DNA of 64,000 bases, from the NCBI GenBank assembly GCA_015063685.1, contig SVTR01000009.1:1-64000 (forward strand), given 5' to 3'. Under the pieces are notes generated by a model. The model did no database searches. It was not told the DNA's origin and saw nothing but the letters and a program-made list of their open reading frames with translations. A program made the position numbers and the translations under genes. Origin of the DNA: Oscillospiraceae bacterium (GTDB lineage Bacteria; Bacillota; Clostridia; Oscillospirales; CAG-272). Positions 43,329 to 51,159 of this stretch are shown here, in pieces (position 1 is the stretch's first letter; every line of letters begins with the position of its first letter).

Positions 43329-43489
43329 GGGCATCTCTAAATACTCAGCGTGCGGCGAGATGCGAGGGATTTTTTCGTCAGACTAAACAAAAATCTGCAC
43401 GCATAGTTGACCCTATGCGAAAGAATTTTGTGACGTATGACGGAAAAAGCACCGCCATATCGGCGTGCGATGAGTTTTTAGAGGTGACC
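43329..43489 (+). mobile_element. 161-bp MITE-like element, copy A
   Basis: Ends are 19-bp near-perfect inverted repeats (gggcatctctaaatactca at the left; the right end is its complement with three changes). Copy B at 55256-55416 is the same length in the opposite orientation and differs at only a few positions, mostly at the tips. No transposase. The short reading frame through it is not credible as a gene. AATT flanks both sides and may be a target duplication or part of the palindrome. Confidence 0.82.
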
Positions 43490-43550
43490 AATTATACGAT
43501 CAGCCGTTACGGTTGGGGCAATATGCGCTTTTGTTCACGGCGCTGACACC

Positions 43551-44591
43551 TCACAACTTTTGCAGCCTTTTCTTTTGCCGCTCTACTTCAATGACGGCCG
43601 CGTCCTCATCCTTGTAGCCCCATTCCTCCTTGATGCACAAAAGCATTCGGTCATAGGCTTCCAAGGCTTTCTCTCGGTTGCCTAAGATCTCATAAATGAT
43701 GGCGATCCCCTGCAGAGCGTCGGTGTAGCGGGGCTTTTTCTCGGAAGCCCAGGACAACTCATAATATTCTATCGCTTTTTCATACTCGCATTTTCTCGCG
43801 CAGTATTGTGCCGCCTCAAAAAGGAAGCTGCTGTCCTCGGAGAATTCCTCCAGGGCGGCGGCCATGATGCGGTCCGCTTTTGGGACGTCGTATGCCGCCA
43901 GGGCTATGTGGGCTTTGTATACGGGGATCAAAAAGGGCTTGTGGGCGGGCAGCGTTTGATAGATCTCCAAATATTTTTCCGCCTCTTCGGTTCGGTGGTC
44001 GGCGATGAGGTTGTCCATCACCTCATAATAGGGCATGGGCGTTTGCGGAGAGGTCGTATCCTTCTCAATGACCGTCTTGTAAAAATCAATCACGTCGGTG
44101 TGATTGCCTACGTTCCAGTCCCATATAAATGCCCCGTTTGCTTTCTGAAGCAGCCATTGACAGTCCTTGACCTCGGGTGCCATAAGAATGGCCTCCCGGG
44201 CGTATTTGCTCACCCTTCTTCCGTCGGCGGACATGCGGTGATGATAAAGATGGGCAAGCAGAGACAATATTTTTCGCTTGTCATCTGCTTCGTCCAGCTG
44301 ATTTTTCAAAAAACTCTCGTACTCTTGAAAAGCACCGTCCGAAAACTCTTCCTCGATGTCAAGTCGCCGCTCGATTCGCTGGAGCTTTTGATCAGTGGTG
44401 AGATCAAAAAGCTCGTCGATGGTCACTCCCAGCAGACCGGACAAAAGAGGCAAAAGGGATATGTCGGGCATAGTGACGGCGGTTTCCCATTTGGACACCG
44501 ATTGGGCGCTGATGCCCAGATCGTTTGCCAACTGCTCCTGGGTCAGTCCTGCTTTTAAGCGCAGTTGCTTGATTTTGTTCCCAATGTGCAT
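43551..44591 (-). CDS. XRE-family regulator with TPR-like C-terminus
   Basis: A 346-residue protein. Residues ~3-58 form an XRE helix-turn-helix ('IKQLRLKAGLTQEQLANDLGISAQSVSKWE'), followed by 'LLGVTIDELF' and a helical C-terminal region whose 'AEKYLEIYQTLPAHKPFLIPVYKAHIALAAYDVPKADRIM' and 'YEKAIEYYELSWASEKKPRYTDALQGIAIIYEILGNREKALEAYDRML' segments are TPR-like, as in peptide-sensing RRNPP-type regulators. ATG 44591 follows AAGGAG at 8 bases. Its own promoter lies upstream. The ligand and target genes are unknown; the adjacent second XRE gene may be functionally linked. Confidence 0.88.
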   Translation of the reverse strand: MHIGNKIKQLRLKAGLTQEQLANDLGISAQSVSKWETAVTMPDISLLPLLSGLLGVTIDELFDLTTDQKLQRIERRLDIEEEFSDGAFQEYESFLKNQLDEADDKRKILSLLAHLYHHRMSADGRRVSKYAREAILMAPEVKDCQWLLQKANGAFIWDWNVGNHTDVIDFYKTVIEKDTTSPQTPMPYYEVMDNLIADHRTEEAEKYLEIYQTLPAHKPFLIPVYKAHIALAAYDVPKADRIMAAALEEFSEDSSFLFEAAQYCARKCEYEKAIEYYELSWASEKKPRYTDALQGIAIIYEILGNREKALEAYDRMLLCIKEEWGYKDEDAAVIEVERQKKRLQKL

Positions 44592-44634
44592 ATGTGATGC
44601 TCCTTCCAATGATTTTCAAGTACCTGATGTCTAT

Positions 44635-44663
44635 ATTATAGCATCAGCTCTTTGGAAAATCAA
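44635..44663 (-). promoter_or_regulatory. Sigma-A promoter of XRE/TPR gene
   Basis: Minus-strand TTGATT (44658-44663), 17-bp spacer, TATAAT (44635-44640). Confidence 0.82.
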
Positions 44664-44703
44664 TAACGCATTTTTCATATGAACTCGCCTTTGAGGTGAC
44701 CTG

Positions 44704-45537
44704 TTATTTTCCGAAAGCGTAGTCGGAAATCATGGATGTATCTCGAACAACTGCCCAGCAAGCATCCTCGGACAACAATTCGGCAAGCCGGTAGATTGCG
44801 TGAGCATACAAAGCGTTTGAAATTAAAAATACATATTTTTTTGTTTTGGTTGCCGTGTCGGTGTAAACATCATTGATGCCGGTGTCCTTTAAGAGTCTCA
44901 AAGCCGCCGCGGTTTCATCCTCTGTGAGATTGCAGCCGGCCATAATCTCATCAAAGGTGAATTCTGTATTATCCGACTTTGATTTTTCAAAAGCGGTTTT
45001 ATATTGATAATAAAAAACCTTTCGGAGGTTTTTATCGGTTAAATACATGAGCGTATAATCGTCTGTTTGACCTTTGATGACTTTTTCACTCCCCGTGGCT
45101 TTATAAGCAGAGTCGATGAAGCAAAAATCCTCTGCTGCAACGATTGCGCCTTGGGTATTGGAAAGGCAACCGATTCTGCAACCCTCCATTAACTTTTTGA
45201 TTTGAAAATCCAATTGCTCTTTGTCCGATGAACCGATATGCGTAAATCGCATTTTGGTGTTATAGTAGAATAATTCAATGAGCTTTTGATGACAGAAGGC
45301 GGGAAAATCATCGGCTGAGCAAGATATCTTTTCAGGTTCTTTTGCTATGCCGTACAGATCCTCCAATGTCATATTCAAAGCGGTCGCAATTTCGGGAAGA
45401 AGCATCACGTCGGGCATGGAAACCTCCGATTCCCATTTTGAAACCGCTTGATTGGTAACGCCGAGGATCGTTCCCAATTCTTCTTGGGTCAATCCTTTTG
45501 CTTTTCTGTATTTTGCAATATTTTTTCCGATACTCAT
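44704..45537 (-). CDS. XRE-family regulator with unknown C-terminal domain
   Basis: A 277-residue protein. Residues ~3-58 form an XRE helix-turn-helix ('IAKYRKAKGLTQEELGTILGVTNQAVSKWESEVSMPDVMLLPEIATALNMTLEDLYG'). The C-terminal ~210 residues look like a winged-helix-containing accessory domain: 'EFTFDEIMAGCNLTEDETAAALRLLKDTGINDVYTDTATKTKKYVFL' resembles a second DNA-binding fold. AAAGGAGG precedes ATG 45537. Separated from the downstream XRE/TPR gene by 112 bases that contain that gene's promoter, so they are independently transcribed. Target unknown. Confidence 0.85.
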   Translation of the reverse strand: MSIGKNIAKYRKAKGLTQEELGTILGVTNQAVSKWESEVSMPDVMLLPEIATALNMTLEDLYGIAKEPEKISCSADDFPAFCHQKLIELFYYNTKMRFTHIGSSDKEQLDFQIKKLMEGCRIGCLSNTQGAIVAAEDFCFIDSAYKATGSEKVIKGQTDDYTLMYLTDKNLRKVFYYQYKTAFEKSKSDNTEFTFDEIMAGCNLTEDETAAALRLLKDTGINDVYTDTATKTKKYVFLISNALYAHAIYRLAELLSEDACWAVVRDTSMISDYAFGK

Positions 45538-45803
45538 AATCGTTAGCCTCCTTTGATTTGGTGATGATATTCTACCATAACTCGGCTTTGAAGGGAAGAT
45601 ATCATTTGTCGAATCAGCAAATTTTTATCAAATAGAAATCGCCAAATGGTTGGAAAAGGCATTTCGGCGATCCGAATCTGCCTACAGACCCGAAAAGATG
45701 CGCAAAGCACTCCTCGGTGCGGAAATGCATCTACAAAATTTCGCTGCATCGCGTCCCAATCACGCGTGACGGCGTGTATATCATAAATTCATATACTTGT
45801 CAA

Positions 45804-45975
45804 ATGATGCATCGCCTTACGGCGATATGATGTTTTTCGCTTCGCTCAAAATGATGTTGCTCCCGTTGGTCGCAATGATGCGATGTTTGCCTCAATGTGC
45901 CGTCAGGCACGCATCATTAGGCGTAGCCGTCATCATTGGCGAAGCCCACATCATTTGCCGAAGGCAAACATCATT
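45804..45975. repeat. Mosaic of small hairpins separated by ATGATG/CATCAT
   Basis: At least seven short inverted repeats (for example cgccTTACggcg, gtgccGTCAggcac, ggcGAAgcc, ttgccGAAggcaa) are each bounded by ATGATG on the left half and CATCAT on the right half, so the whole stretch can also fold on itself. Between it and the XRE gene (45538-45803) I see no gene, only a plausible degraded reading-frame remnant near 45630-45750. Confidence 0.75.
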
Positions 45976-45976
45976 C

Positions 45977-46018
45977 AAAAAACGCACCTTTGTCGGTAGA
46001 CAAAAGTGCGTTTTTTGT
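45977..46018 (-). terminator. Intrinsic terminator of tRNA-Gln
   Basis: Two-part stem: AAAAAACGCAC with GTGCGTTTTTT, and inside it TTTGTC-GGTA-GACAAA. On the minus strand it follows the encoded CCA by one base and ends in TTTTTT. Confidence 0.93.
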
Positions 46019-46093
46019 TGGCTGGGATGGCCGGATTTGAACCGACGAGTGCGGGAGTCAAAGTCCCGTGCCTTACCGCTTGGCGACATCCCA
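46019..46093 (-). tRNA. tRNA-Gln (anticodon TTG), CCA encoded
   Basis: Cloverleaf on the minus strand: acceptor TGGGATG/CATCCCA plus G discriminator, D-arm GCCAAGCGGTAAGGC, anticodon stem around ACTTTGACT with anticodon TTG, T-arm with GGTTCAAATCC, and CCA at 46019-46021. Preceded by a consensus promoter and followed directly by a terminator, so it is a single-gene unit. Confidence 0.96.
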
Positions 46094-46116
46094 ATATGCG
46101 ATAAATGTACCCGATT

Positions 46117-46145
46117 ATTTTATCATAAAATATCTACTTTGTCAA
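46117..46145 (-). promoter_or_regulatory. Sigma-A promoter of tRNA-Gln
   Basis: Minus-strand TTGACA (46140-46145), 17-bp spacer, TAAAAT (46117-46122), 24 bases before the tRNA 5' end. Confidence 0.88.
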
Positions 46146-46203
46146 GATGAAAATTCAAATAATTTGCGAAATTGTAAATTGTGGGAGGGGCGCTATCAAC
46201 CCC

Positions 46204-46232
46204 TTGACAGAGAGGGCTTACGGGTGTATAAT
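46204..46232 (+). promoter_or_regulatory. Perfect consensus promoter of marR-exporter operon
   Basis: TTGACA (46204-46209), 17-bp spacer, TATAAT (46227-46232) with TG one base before the -10. A constitutively strong sequence, therefore probably restrained by a repressor. Confidence 0.92.
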
Positions 46233-46242
46233 GATTAACATC

Positions 46243-46253
46243 TTAACAGTTAA
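46243..46253 (+). promoter_or_regulatory. Candidate MarR operator
   Basis: Palindrome TTAAC-A-GTTAA lies 10 bases after the -10 box, at the expected transcription start, within an AT-rich stretch holding a further TTAAC. Position and symmetry fit autorepression by the MarR protein encoded 46 bases downstream; binding is inferred. Confidence 0.6.
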
Positions 46254-46298
46254 ACATTTGATATTCAACTCGTGAATTATTTGGGAAGGAGGAACCGT

Positions 46299-46763
46299 AT
46301 GAAGAAAAACGGTAAGTGTTGCCGTACCACTCCGGAGGGCAGGGCCATCCACCTGTTTGTATGCGTAGCTCATATGCACCATGCAGCCATAGAAGGGAAG
46401 GTCAGTAAGCTGGGATTTCACCATAGCCAGCACCGTATGCTTATGCACCTGGCCAGATACGAGCATATCCCGTCACAAAAAGAGCTGGCGGACGCCATGG
46501 GTATCAGTCCCGCCGCCGTTACCACTACGTTGAAGCGTCTGGAAAAGGAGGGGTACATCACCCGTTCCGTCACCGATGCGGACAACCGCCGCAACGAGAT
46601 TCGCATCACCGAGTCCGGTATTGCCGCTATCAACGAGAGCCGCGCCATCTTTGATGTGGTCGACCGTCGTATGTTCAAGGGCATCTCGGAGGCCGAGCTG
46701 TGTGCCTTTACGGATGTGCTGGAGCGCATAAAAGAAAATCTTCTTGAGGAAGAATTAGCGTAA
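46299..46763 (+). CDS. MarR-family transcriptional regulator
   Basis: A 154-residue dimeric winged-helix regulator. The wHTH spans ~56-110: 'IPSQKELADAMGISPAAVTTTLKRLEKEGYITRSVTDADNRRNEIRITESG' including the DxDxR wing. AAGGAGG precedes ATG 46299. Cys7 and Cys8 lie near the N-terminus and could be redox-active, though this is speculative. It is the first gene of an operon with two ABC exporter halves, the usual layout for a drug- or metabolite-responsive repressor of its own exporter. Inducer unknown. Confidence 0.92.
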   Translation: MKKNGKCCRTTPEGRAIHLFVCVAHMHHAAIEGKVSKLGFHHSQHRMLMHLARYEHIPSQKELADAMGISPAAVTTTLKRLEKEGYITRSVTDADNRRNEIRITESGIAAINESRAIFDVVDRRMFKGISEAELCAFTDVLERIKENLLEEELA

Positions 46764-46784
46764 AAAGAAAGGAAGAGTTCCGTT

Positions 46785-48623
46785 TTGAAAGCTTCGAAAC
46801 CCCAAAATCAACTGAAATGGCGCAAATACGTCAAGCCCTATTTGCCCTATTTTATCATCGGTCCTCTCTGTATGATCGTGGAGGTCATCGGTGAGGTGAT
46901 CATGCCCAAGCTTTTGGCTTATATCATTGACTTCGGTGTCAAGCACCGGATGGAGGAAGCCCCCGCCTGGCTGAAGTGGCTGTATGATTTTCTGAATACC
47001 GACTCTGCCTTTGTGGTAGCCCTGGCCGTGGGCATGGTGCTCACCGCCGTGCTGATGATGATCGGCGGCGTGGGCGGCGCCTACTTTGGCGCTAAGGCTT
47101 CTGTCAACTTTGCCGCTGACCTCCGCGCGGATATCTACCGCAAGGTGCAGAAATTCTCTTTTTCCAACATTGACAAATTCAATACCGGATCTTTGGTGAC
47201 CCGTCTGACCAACGACGTGACCCAGATACAAAACTTCGTCAACACCCTGCTTCGTATGGCCCTGCGCTCCCCGGGTATGCTCATCGGCGCGTTTATCATG
47301 GCCGTGACCCTGAACAGTCAGCTGGCCCTGGTGCTGGCTGTGGCCATCCCCGCTATGCTGGTGGTGATCTTCTTCTTCATCCGCGTGGGCTTCCCCCGTT
47401 TTTCGGCTATGCAGGAGAAGGTGGACGGTCTGAACGCCAACGTGCAGGAAAACATCACCAACGCCCGTGTGGTCAAGTCCTTCGTCCGTGAGGAGCACGA
47501 GGGTGAGCGCTTTTATGCCACCAACGCGGATCTCAAGCGTGCCGGACGGCGTGCCATGATGGTCATGATCTGGATGTCGCCGCTCATGACCCTGTTTATG
47601 AACGCGACCATCGGTGCCGTTCTTTGGTTTGGCGGCAATATGGTGCTGGATGGCACCATGCTGGTGGGCGACCTGACCTCCTTTATCACCTACATCACCC
47701 AGATCCTTTCTTCTCTTATGATGGTGACCATGCTCTTCATGCAGGCATCCCGCGCCATGGCCTCTGCCCGTCGTATCAAGGCGGTCATGAATGAGGAGAT
47801 CGACATCTCGGATCTGAACGCCGCTCAGCCCGACCGTCGGGTGGAACGGGGCGAGATTGAGTTCAAAAACGTTTCCTTCCGCTATTATAAGAACAGCGAG
47901 GGCAAGGTGCTGGATAACGTCAATCTCAAGATAGACGCAGGCTCTACCGTGGGCATCATTGGCTCCACCGGCTCGGGCAAGACCACCTTGGTGTCCATGA
48001 TCCCCCGCTTGTACGATACCGACGAGGGCGAGGTGCTGGTGGACGGTGTCAACGTGAAGGACTACAGCCTGTACCACCTCCGCGAGGGCGTGGGCATGGT
48101 GCTTCAGAAGAACGTCCTTTTCTCGGGTACCATTGAGGATAATCTCCGCTGGGGCGACGGGGAGGCCGACCTGGATACCATCCGCGCCGCTGCGGACAAT
48201 GCCCAAGCGGATGGCTTTGTTATGAGCTTCAAAAATCAGTATCAGTCTGATCTTGGTCAGGGTGGTACCAACGTATCGGGCGGTCAGAAGCAACGTCTGT
48301 GTATAGCCCGCGCGCTGCTCAAAAAGCCCAAGATCCTGATTCTGGATGACTCCACCAGCGCGGTGGATACCGCCACCGAGGCCCGCATCCGTCAGGCCTT
48401 CCGTACTGAGCTGAAGCATGCCACCAAGATCATCATTGCCCAGCGCATTACCTCGGTGATGGAGGCAGATCAGATTATCGTGGTCAACGAAGGCCGCATC
48501 ACGGGTGTGGGTACCCACGAAAGCCTGCTTTTGTCCAACGTGGAATACAAGGAGATTTATGATTCCCAAATGGAAGCTAATAAGGTCCAAGCGCAGAATA
48601 ATGGTGGGGAGGTGATGGCGTAA
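46785..48623 (+). CDS. ABC exporter half-transporter, degenerate-site subunit
   Basis: A 612-residue protein with an N-terminal six-helix domain and C-terminal ATPase, of the heterodimeric multidrug/lipid exporter class. Walker A GSTGSGKTT (from 393), signature VSGGQKQR, Walker B 'ILILDDSTSAVD': the catalytic Glu is replaced by Asp, as in the non-hydrolysing half of heterodimers such as TM287/288. The start is TTG 46785: AAAGGAA lies upstream, residues after it ('KWRKYVKPYLPYFIIGPLCMIVEVIGEV') are the conserved N-terminus, and the next ATG would remove TM1. The stop overlaps the next start by one base (TAATG). Confidence 0.92.
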   Translation: MKASKPQNQLKWRKYVKPYLPYFIIGPLCMIVEVIGEVIMPKLLAYIIDFGVKHRMEEAPAWLKWLYDFLNTDSAFVVALAVGMVLTAVLMMIGGVGGAYFGAKASVNFAADLRADIYRKVQKFSFSNIDKFNTGSLVTRLTNDVTQIQNFVNTLLRMALRSPGMLIGAFIMAVTLNSQLALVLAVAIPAMLVVIFFFIRVGFPRFSAMQEKVDGLNANVQENITNARVVKSFVREEHEGERFYATNADLKRAGRRAMMVMIWMSPLMTLFMNATIGAVLWFGGNMVLDGTMLVGDLTSFITYITQILSSLMMVTMLFMQASRAMASARRIKAVMNEEIDISDLNAAQPDRRVERGEIEFKNVSFRYYKNSEGKVLDNVNLKIDAGSTVGIIGSTGSGKTTLVSMIPRLYDTDEGEVLVDGVNVKDYSLYHLREGVGMVLQKNVLFSGTIEDNLRWGDGEADLDTIRAAADNAQADGFVMSFKNQYQSDLGQGGTNVSGGQKQRLCIARALLKKPKILILDDSTSAVDTATEARIRQAFRTELKHATKIIIAQRITSVMEADQIIVVNEGRITGVGTHESLLLSNVEYKEIYDSQMEANKVQAQNNGGEVMA

Positions 48624-50554
48624 TGGCAGCGAGATCCATTGAAGAACTGCAAAAACGCTATTCGTCCCTGGGAAAGACCGGTAACGGTCGCGGTCCCGGC
48701 GGTCCCGGCCCTCGGGGCAGAGGCCCCCGTCCCAAGGGCAAGCCCAAGAACAGCCGTGCCACCGTGTCCCGCTTGGTGGGTTACATTGCGGCTTACCGCT
48801 TCCGCCTGATCTTCGTGCTTTTGTGCATGCTGATCAACACCCTGACCTCCCTGGCAGGCTCCTACCTCCTGCGCGACGTGATCAACGCTCTGGACAAGGA
48901 CGCGGATCCCGCCAAGAGTATTCTTTTGAAGATCTTTATGCCCGAGGCCGTCGCTACCGGCGTTCTGTCCGACGCGGAGCGACTGTGGTGCCTGGGCGTG
49001 ATCCTTTTGGTGCTGGCTTGCATTTACGCCGTGGGCATCGTTACCTCCTATCTGCAATCCCGCCTGATGATCGTGGTGTCTCAGAACGCCGTGGAAAAGA
49101 TCCGAAACGATTTGTTCAAAAAGCTCCAGCGGTTGCCCGTCCGTTACTTTGACGCCCACCCCACGGGTGAGCTCATGTCCCGCTTTACCAACGACGTGGA
49201 TGCCATCGACATGATGATCAACAGTACCGTCACCAGCCTGATCTCGGGCACCATTTCTCTGGTGGGTACCTTCATTATGATGGTATATACCAACTGGATC
49301 CTGACCCTGGTCACCCTGGCCTTTATCCCCCTCTACATCTTCGGAGGCGGATTCATCGGCAAGCGATCCTCCAAGTATTATTCCGCACAACAGACGGCCC
49401 TGGGTGCCGTCAACGGCTATATTGAGGAGACGGTTACCGGCTCCAAGGTGGTCAAGGTGTTCAACCACGAGGAGACCTGCGTGGAGGAGTTCGAATCTCT
49501 GAACAACGATATGCGCGACAAGCAGTTCAAGGCGCAGTTTTTCGGCGGCGTGATGGGTCCCATCATGCACAATCTCTCCAATCTGTCCTATGCCGTGACG
49601 GCAGGTGTGGGCGGTCTGCTTTGTCTGTTCGCCGGCTTTGACGTGGGCGGTCTCACCGTGTTCTGCAACTATGCCCGCCAGTTCTCCTTCCCGATCAATA
49701 ACATCTCCATGCAAATGTCCACCATTTTCTCCGCCCTTGCGGGTGCCGAGCGTGTGTTCAACGTCATGGACGAAGCGCCCGAGGCGGCAGATCTGCCCGA
49801 CGCGGTGCAAATGAAGGAGATCCGCGGAGACGTGGTGCTGGACAATGTTTCCTTTGGTTACGTCCCCGGCCAGACGGTTTTGCGTCACGTCAGCCTTTAT
49901 GCCCACGCGGGTCAGAAGATCGCTTTCGTTGGCTCTACGGGTGCGGGCAAGACCACTATCACTAACCTGCTCAACCGCTTCTATGATATTGACGAGGGTC
50001 ATATCACCATTGATGGCATTGATATCAAGTCCTACAAGCGGGATTCTCTCCGCGAGAATATTGCTATGGTGCTTCAGGATACCCATCTGTTCACGGGCAC
50101 CATCATGGAAAACATTCGTTACGGCCGTCCCGACGCCACGGACGAGGAAGTGATCAATGCGGCCAAGACTGCCAGCGCTCACAGCTTTATCATGAGGTTG
50201 GAGCACGGCTACCGGACTGTACTGGAGGGGGACGGCGCCAATCTGTCTCAAGGACAGCGTCAGCTTTTGAACATCGCCCGTGCCGCCATTTCCAAAGCGC
50301 CGATCCTGGTGCTGGACGAGGCCACCTCTTCTGTGGACACCCGTACTGAGCGGCATATCGAGCACGGTATGGATCGACTCATGAAGAACCGTACTACCTT
50401 CGTCATTGCTCATCGCCTGTCTACCGTACGCAACGCCAACGCCATCATGGTGCTGGAGCACGGCGAGATCATTGAGCGAGGCAATCATGAGCAGCTTTTG
50501 GCTTTGGGTGGACGATACTACGAGCTGTATACGGGTAAGAAGGAGCTGGATTAA
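48623..50554 (+). CDS. ABC exporter half-transporter, catalytic subunit
   Basis: A 643-residue partner of the preceding half. A Gly/Pro/Arg-rich cytoplasmic N-terminus (~18-48) precedes six helices and an ATPase with Walker A GSTGAGKTT (from 437), signature LSQGQRQL and Walker B 'ILVLDEATSSVD' with the catalytic Glu present, then the switch His in 'FVIAHRLSTV'. The pair therefore has one consensus and one degenerate site. A ~35-residue insertion with 'DKDADPAKSILLKIFMPEAVATGVLSDAERLW' between TM1 and TM2 is extracellular. GGGAGG precedes the ATG inside the upstream gene. Substrate probably hydrophobic compounds; unproven. Confidence 0.93.
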   Translation: MAARSIEELQKRYSSLGKTGNGRGPGGPGPRGRGPRPKGKPKNSRATVSRLVGYIAAYRFRLIFVLLCMLINTLTSLAGSYLLRDVINALDKDADPAKSILLKIFMPEAVATGVLSDAERLWCLGVILLVLACIYAVGIVTSYLQSRLMIVVSQNAVEKIRNDLFKKLQRLPVRYFDAHPTGELMSRFTNDVDAIDMMINSTVTSLISGTISLVGTFIMMVYTNWILTLVTLAFIPLYIFGGGFIGKRSSKYYSAQQTALGAVNGYIEETVTGSKVVKVFNHEETCVEEFESLNNDMRDKQFKAQFFGGVMGPIMHNLSNLSYAVTAGVGGLLCLFAGFDVGGLTVFCNYARQFSFPINNISMQMSTIFSALAGAERVFNVMDEAPEAADLPDAVQMKEIRGDVVLDNVSFGYVPGQTVLRHVSLYAHAGQKIAFVGSTGAGKTTITNLLNRFYDIDEGHITIDGIDIKSYKRDSLRENIAMVLQDTHLFTGTIMENIRYGRPDATDEEVINAAKTASAHSFIMRLEHGYRTVLEGDGANLSQGQRQLLNIARAAISKAPILVLDEATSSVDTRTERHIEHGMDRLMKNRTTFVIAHRLSTVRNANAIMVLEHGEIIERGNHEQLLALGGRYYELYTGKKELD

Positions 50555-50575
50555 GCACCGCGAGTGTTAGAGCGG

Positions 50576-51045
50576 TAAATTGTTGTTTAGCGGGCAGTGC
50601 CCGCGGCCAAAAACGGGGATGTGCAACCCATTCGAGCCGCATACCGCGAGGGGTAATAAACCGGTAAATTGTTGTTTAGCGTTGTTGTGCCCCGCCTTGA
50701 AACAGTCATCCTGAGCGAGGGCGATGCCCGAGTCGAAGGATCCCACAGAAAGCAAAACCTTTTTATGACAATGGTTTTTTACAGGTATAAAGAGATCCTT
50801 CGGCGCGGCCAGCGGCCTTGCTCAGGATGACCGCGTTGGTCAGTAAACGCCCATAAACAACAATTTACATGACCAACCGCCCATCGCGGTATGCGGTAAG
50901 CACAGGATGCACTACCCCGAGCGTTGGCAGCCGGCACGGCCGGCAAACAACAATTTACCGCTTATATCCCATCGAGGGATGTAGATCAACATGGGATACA
51001 CTACCCCGAGCCAAAGCCCCACCGCAGGTGGCAAACAACAATTTA
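50576..51045. repeat. Five-unit ~89-bp hairpin array around a nested inverted repeat
   Basis: The 13-mer AAACAACAATTTA occurs at 50855, 50945 and 51033 and in reverse at 50576 and 50665, spaced 88-90 bp in each arm. Between them the units share a TCGCGGTATGCGG-like core and an ACTACCCCGAG-like segment. Three inner units place a small hairpin beside the 13-mer (50590-50604, 50930-50944, 51019-51031) with different sequences but the same position. The centre (50705-50831) is another inverted repeat, GTCATCCTGAGC with GCTCAGGATGAC, enclosing CGAAGGATC with GATCCTTCG. No gene is visible in 50555-51110. Confidence 0.85.
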
Positions 51046-51115
51046 TCTCGTCTCTGCCCCTTATGGGATATGCTCCCATAACCTGTTATACATATCCATC
51101 ATCCGTAAAAGAAAA

Positions 51116-51148
51116 CCCGACGAATTTTAAAATTCGTCGGGCTTTTTT
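51116..51148. terminator. Intrinsic terminator of thioredoxin lipoprotein gene
   Basis: Perfect 13-bp palindrome arms (51116-51128 with 51129-51141); T-rich exits on both strands (TTTTCTTTT minus, CTTTTTTT plus). Confidence 0.9.
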
Positions 51149-51159
51149 TGTGTGCTATT

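Noticed and set aside
43310..43546. 78-codon frame through MITE copy A, with a matching frame in copy B
   Set aside because: Present only because the element is repeated; no ribosome binding site, different ends in the two copies, and the element has transposon-like termini.
45543..45749. 68-codon minus-strand frame upstream of the second XRE gene
   Set aside because: No ribosome binding site or recognisable domain, and it overlaps the probable promoter region of the XRE gene.
46755..50488. Two long minus-strand frames (611 and 643 codons) opposite the ABC exporter genes
   Set aside because: Complementary to intact Walker and signature motifs; His/Gly-rich shadows.
50576..51045. CRISPR array
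   Set aside because: Repeat is only 13 bases, occurs in both orientations, and the intervening sequences are homologous to each other rather than unique; no cas genes.
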